A DNA stretch of 9,655 nucleotides from Fidelibacterota bacterium. GTDB lineage: Bacteria; Fidelibacterota; Marinisomatia; Marinisomatales; S15-B10. The stretch lies in assembly GCA_002707905.1 (NCBI GenBank), contig PAOF01000003.1, forward strand, positions 11,224-20,878, in the 5' to 3' direction. Shown one piece after another: positions 6,640 through 9,655 of the stretch (position 1 is the stretch's first letter; each line of letters begins with the position of its first letter). A program made the translations under genes and the position numbers. The notes under the pieces are model-generated. The model had not been told where the DNA came from. It made no database searches and was given only the letters and a program-made list of their open reading frames with translations.

Positions 6640-6903
6640 TTATTTTTCAGGAGATTGAAATGTATATACCTCATGACTTTCAACATCTTTTGCGATCAAT
6701 TTTGCAAACTCATCACTTTCTCTTCTACGTTTTATTTCTTCAACATCTACATCAAAATTCATTACTATTGCTGTTTTATCATCAACTTTTCCATATAATA
6801 TTTTTCCTTCCTTAACTCTTTGTTTATTATCATATGCTGAAAGAAATAGTTTTTCCCAAGATTCAAAATTTGTTTTCATATGTACTATAAATGCCATGTT
6901 CAT
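6640..6903 (-). CDS. 87-aa cytoplasmic protein, possible dimeric alpha/beta-barrel (ABM-like)
   Basis: The protein has 87 residues and no signal or membrane helix. The pattern is strand (MAFIVHMKT), helix (FESWEKLFLSAYDNKQRVKEG), strand (ILYGKVDD), strand (TAIVMNFDVD), helix (VEEIKRRRESDEFAKLIAKD) and final strand (HEVYTFQSP). This is the beta-alpha-beta-beta-alpha-beta order of the ferredoxin-like monooxygenase/cyclase superfamily (ABM and related DUFs), with a W in the first helix as in many members. Typical length is 90-100. The assignment rests on this pattern only; no substrate or cofactor can be named. The start at ATG 6901-6903 is supported by AAAGG 8 bases upstream (6912-6916); a second ATG two codons on is less well spaced. 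It lies 19 bases after the DUF418 gene and 4 before the NTF2-esterase gene, so it belongs to the operon. Confidence 0.75.
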   Translation of the reverse strand: MNMAFIVHMKTNFESWEKLFLSAYDNKQRVKEGKILYGKVDDKTAIVMNFDVDVEEIKRRRESDEFAKLIAKDVESHEVYTFQSPEK

Positions 6904-6922
6904 TACAATAACCTTTCAATAA

Positions 6923-8158
6923 TTATTTTCTAATTAGAGGAAATAATCTAAAATGAGTTAGACATCTCCAAATCCATTCAACAGGACCATATTGAAATTT
7001 TTTCAACCAAATAGATGAAAAAAGCAATATAATCGACCATATTAAAAATGTAATTAAAATTTGAAAAAATCTACTTAAATATCCAAAAAAACCAAATCCA
7101 AATCCATAAAATATAAATGTAGCTATAATTGATTCGATTAAGTAACAACTTAAAGCCATTTTCCCAATATTTCCTAACCTATTAAACAAATTTTTTAAAT
7201 TTTTATTATCAAATAAATATTTGATTATACCAATATATCCAAATGAAATAAATGGAGTAGCTAAATTATTTGGAATTCTTGATAAAAATTCTAAGTACAT
7301 ATAATCTTCTTGATTTTGATAAGTTAAAAATAATCCAATCAATGAAATAGGTATACCAATTCCAAATCCATAATAGATGATTTTTAAATAAAATTTTCTT
7401 GACAATAAATTACTTAAAACTCCAAAATTAAATAATGCTATTCCAACAATCATCATTCCTAAAGCTCTACAAAAAACATCTAATAGAAAAATACCTTCTT
7501 TTAGTTCAATTATCGGGTCAGATTTTTTCAAAGATCTATCTTCCAATCGATAATTAACTTGATCGTCATAATTTCCTCTAAATAAATCTAACTCTTTTTG
7601 TATGCTTTCATTATCAGGGTACCATTTTTGTGAGATTTTAGATAATTCTCTTTCACTATATTGATTTTTTACGTTTGAAATAAAATACACATTTGAGAAA
7701 GATGGAATAAAATAAATTAAGAATCCTAAAATTAAAAGTAGCCTGGAATTGTAATTTCTCAAAAAATATAATAATAATGAACATGATGCATATAGCATTA
7801 GCACGTCACCTTCCCAAATGATTGCATAATGGAAAAAACCTATAACCCACAGCCAAGTATTTCTTAAAAAATAAAACCAGAAAGGTCTTTTAAAACCCTT
7901 TCGTTTTAAGCTATTTAAGTATAATATGGTGCTTGCTCCAAATAGGATAGAAAATATGGCCATAAATTTTTGATCAACAAAGACATGGCTAAACGAATAA
8001 ATTATATGATTTAAAAATGTTGTCTCGTAAATGAAAGGACTGAAATATAAAATTTTAGGCATTGAAAAATGCATAATATTCATAATCAATATTCCTAAAA
8101 CTGCAAAACCTCTTAATATGTCAATTGAAAGGATTCTATATGTTGATTTATTGTTAAT
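6923..8158 (-). CDS. DUF418 (YeiB-like) multi-pass membrane protein with ATT start
   Basis: The conserved N-terminal block YRILSIDILRGFAVLGILIMNI lies upstream of the first TTG or ATG (8089 and 8083), so the gene must begin earlier. The only room is between the in-frame stop just inside the helicase gene and codon 8. The best candidate is ATT at 8156-8158, sharing its A with the helicase stop as TAATT, where TAATG is the usual form. This gives 411 residues, normal for the family. The protein has eight or more membrane helices and a large polar loop (about residues 180-220, including YDDQVNYRL). It then has the helix with RALGMMIVGIALFNFG and the C-terminal block YGPVEWIWRCLTHFRLFPL, all typical of DUF418. 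Members are inner-membrane proteins of unknown function. AGAAG just before the ATT can act as ribosome-binding site. Family is certain; the start codon is the open point. Confidence 0.88.
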   Translation of the reverse strand: MNNKSTYRILSIDILRGFAVLGILIMNIMHFSMPKILYFSPFIYETTFLNHIIYSFSHVFVDQKFMAIFSILFGASTILYLNSLKRKGFKRPFWFYFLRNTWLWVIGFFHYAIIWEGDVLMLYASCSLLLYFLRNYNSRLLLILGFLIYFIPSFSNVYFISNVKNQYSERELSKISQKWYPDNESIQKELDLFRGNYDDQVNYRLEDRSLKKSDPIIELKEGIFLLDVFCRALGMMIVGIALFNFGVLSNLLSRKFYLKIIYYGFGIGIPISLIGLFLTYQNQEDYMYLEFLSRIPNNLATPFISFGYIGIIKYLFDNKNLKNLFNRLGNIGKMALSCYLIESIIATFIFYGFGFGFFGYLSRFFQILITFLIWSIILLFSSIWLKKFQYGPVEWIWRCLTHFRLFPLIRK

Positions 8159-8170
8159 TATCTTCTTTTA
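8156..8170 (-). promoter_or_regulatory. Stop/start junction TAATT with non-canonical ATT initiation and SD-like AGAAG
   Basis: On the minus strand the helicase gene ends AAAAGAAGATAATT. TAA (8158-8160) is its stop and ATT (8156-8158) shares the final A. AGAAG at 8162-8166 lies 3 bases before the ATT. No ATG, GTG or TTG exists in the DUF418 frame between the previous in-frame stop (a TAA within the helicase TTTAAA codons) and residue 24. The layout is what a one-base G-to-T change of a TAATG overlap would leave. ATT initiation is known for infC and a few other genes, where it lowers translation. Confidence 0.6.
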
Positions 8171-9654
8171 AACCTTTTATTTTTGTTTTTAGAGTTGGAA
8201 AATTTTTTTCTTCTATCTCTATTTCTGTTTTTATTTTTATTTTTATTTCTACCTTTACCCTTACCTCTGCTTCTTCCTTTATTATCATCATCAATCATTC
8301 GTGTTGAAAGATTAATATCTTGAGAATTTTTATAATATGATAAGTATCTATTAAATTCTATTGAAATGAAATGTTTTATAAGTTGTTCGCGATCCAAAAA
8401 ATTTAACTTATCAAATACAAAAGGTAAAAATTGCAGAATCTGCTTTTCATTAACATCTACTTTCTCTACATCTTCAATTAATTTATACAATCTTTTTTTA
8501 CAAATATCTAAACCAGTTGGAACCTGTTTTTTTTTAAAAGATATTTTTGAAGCATTTTCAATATTTCTAATCTTTCTTAATTCTCTTCCATGTATAATAA
8601 CTATGGAAATACCTTTTTTACCTGCTCTACCTGTTCTACCACTTCGATGAACATAAATTTCATTATCATCTGGAAGATTGTAGTTTATTACGTGAGTCAG
8701 ATCATTCACATCTAATCCTCTAGCAGCAACATCAGTTGCAATTAATAATTGAATTTGTTTTTTTCTAAAACGTAACATCACGTCATCTCTTTGAGCTTGA
8801 GATAAATCGCCGTGAATTGTATCAGCATTATAATTATCTTGGATCAATTTATTAGCAACATCTTTAGTTTCTGCTCTAGTTCTACAAAAAACAATTCCGT
8901 ATATATCCGGATTAATATCAGCAATTCTTTTAACTACTTCATATCTATGTTTTGCATGAACAACATATAAGATGTGTTCAATATTATCTGCACCTTTATT
9001 TTTAACTCCAACCGATATATTTAACGATTGTTTCATATATTTTTTAGTAACAGATTCAACTTTTTTTGTCATTGTTGCTGAGAATAGTAATGTTTGTTTA
9101 GTTTTGTTAGAGGAATCTATAATAGATTCGAGGTCATCTTTAAATCCCATAGACATCATTTCATCTGCTTCATCTAAAATCAGATAATTAATTTTATTTA
9201 AAATTAGTTTTTTTCTTCGAATCAAATCTGTTGTTCTACCAGGTGTTCCAATCACAATTTGAGGTTTCTTCTTTAATCCTCTCAGTTGATTTTCAATTCT
9301 AGCTCCTCCATATATAGGTACAATATTGATTTTTTGAAGATATTTTGAATAATTAATTAAATCTTTTGAAATTTGAATGCAAAGCTCTCTAGTTGGACAC
9401 AATACCAACATTTGAACATTATTATTTTTGAAATCGATAGATTGTAATAATGGCAATGCAAATGCGGCTGTTTTACCGGTTCCAGTTTGTGCAGAAGCAA
9501 TCAAATCTTGTTTTGAAAATAATAAATGAGGAATTACTTTTTTCTGAATTGGAGTAGGAGTTACAAAACCCAATTCATCAATAGCTTTCATAATTTCAGA
9601 TTTCAATGAAAAACTGGCAAAGGAATTATATATCTTTTTTTTTGGAGGAATCAT
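8158..9654 (-). CDS. DEAD-box ATP-dependent RNA helicase with basic C-terminal tail
   Basis: The protein has 498 residues and all core helicase motifs in order: Q motif (F12, F15 to TPIQ at 34-37), AQTGTGKT (55-62), PTREL (87-91), TPGR (137-140), DEAD (161-164), SAT (192-194), FCRTR (256-260), ATDVAARGLDV (306-316) and HRSGRTGRAG (336-345). It unwinds short RNA duplexes using ATP, in ribosome assembly or mRNA turnover. The core is closest in feel to DeaD/CsdA and RhlE-type proteins, but I cannot assign a paralogue. After a helical extension (about 375-450) comes a low-complexity tail of K, R, N and G (about 458-498) that should bind RNA. The DNA coding it (8161-8280) is near-periodic. ATG 9652-9654 is one base from the right edge, so a ribosome-binding site or longer N-terminus cannot be excluded, though the spacing to the Q motif looks right. 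It heads the visible operon. Confidence 0.95.
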   Translation of the reverse strand: MIPPKKKIYNSFASFSLKSEIMKAIDELGFVTPTPIQKKVIPHLLFSKQDLIASAQTGTGKTAAFALPLLQSIDFKNNNVQMLVLCPTRELCIQISKDLINYSKYLQKINIVPIYGGARIENQLRGLKKKPQIVIGTPGRTTDLIRRKKLILNKINYLILDEADEMMSMGFKDDLESIIDSSNKTKQTLLFSATMTKKVESVTKKYMKQSLNISVGVKNKGADNIEHILYVVHAKHRYEVVKRIADINPDIYGIVFCRTRAETKDVANKLIQDNYNADTIHGDLSQAQRDDVMLRFRKKQIQLLIATDVAARGLDVNDLTHVINYNLPDDNEIYVHRSGRTGRAGKKGISIVIIHGRELRKIRNIENASKISFKKKQVPTGLDICKKRLYKLIEDVEKVDVNEKQILQFLPFVFDKLNFLDREQLIKHFISIEFNRYLSYYKNSQDINLSTRMIDDDNKGRSRGKGKGRNKNKNKNRNRDRRKKFSNSKNKNKRFKRR

Positions 9655-9655
9655 A

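Noticed and set aside
6580..6798. Plus-strand open frame of 72 codons rich in F and Y
   Set aside because: It spans the junction of two well-supported minus-strand genes, and its composition follows from the AT-rich complement.
8120..8180. Programmed frameshift fusing the helicase to the DUF418 protein
   Set aside because: No slippery heptamer or downstream structure is evident, and a soluble RNA helicase fused to a multi-pass membrane protein makes little sense. ATT initiation is simpler.
8161..8280. Near-periodic repeat at the 3' end of the helicase gene
   Set aside because: The pattern follows from repeated Lys/Asn/Arg codons of the basic RNA-binding tail and needs no separate repeat element.
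8366..9187. Plus-strand open frames opposite the helicase gene (8366-8650 and 8972-9187)
   Set aside because: Both are antisense to conserved helicase motifs, and their cysteine/serine-rich content is typical of shadows of AT-rich genes.
1..9655. CRISPR array, tRNA, rRNA, prophage or insertion sequence
   Set aside because: I found no regularly spaced repeats, no tRNA-like fold or conserved rRNA sequence, and no transposase, integrase or phage gene.

Overview
This is a 9.65 kb stretch of very AT-rich bacterial DNA in which every supportable gene lies on the minus strand. Several genes have Shine-Dalgarno sites (for example AGAGGA before the DUF885 gene). Exported enzymes and lipoproteins point to a Gram-negative heterotroph. 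The low G+C, short intergenic spaces and hydrolase content fit a streamlined marine lineage such as Marinimicrobia (SAR406), SAR86 or a Bacteroidota relative. There is no rRNA or other marker, so the taxonomic placement is a guess.

Layout in the direction of transcription (right to left). A nine-gene run spans 9654 to 1108. It contains a DEAD-box RNA helicase; a DUF418 (YeiB-like) membrane protein; an 87-residue cytoplasmic protein resembling dimeric alpha/beta-barrel monooxygenases; a lipoprotein with an NTF2-like domain followed by an LpqC/PHB-depolymerase-type esterase; a 78-residue two-helix membrane protein; a DUF885 lipoprotein with a zinc-peptidase-like HEGIPGHH motif; a secreted carboxylesterase; a membrane-anchored GH1 beta-glycosidase; and a 46-residue DUF2256 zinc-ribbon protein. 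Junctions range from an 11-nt overlap to a 19-nt gap, so the run is probably one operon. Its promoter lies beyond the right edge. A 241-bp AT-rich gap follows, containing a 13-bp perfect inverted repeat around a 40-nt G-rich loop. Then come a 135-residue four-helix membrane protein, a clear intrinsic terminator, and a YccU-type CoA-binding protein that runs off the left edge.

Four of the operon products are hydrolases predicted to act outside the cytoplasm (two esterases, a peptidase-like enzyme and a glycosidase). I infer a small scavenging set for oligosaccharides, esters and peptides. The substrates cannot be read from sequence.

The points most worth checking are these. The GH1 gene is split by one extra A in an A11 tract. 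The DUF418 gene has no ATG, GTG or TTG before its conserved N-terminus, but has ATT exactly where a TAATG stop/start overlap would be expected. The NTF2-esterase fusion probably starts at TTG, and its lipoprotein signal is near-identical at DNA level to that of the DUF885 gene. The G-rich hairpin between 949 and 1014 has no assigned function. I found no CRISPR array, tRNA, rRNA, transposase or recognisable defence system.
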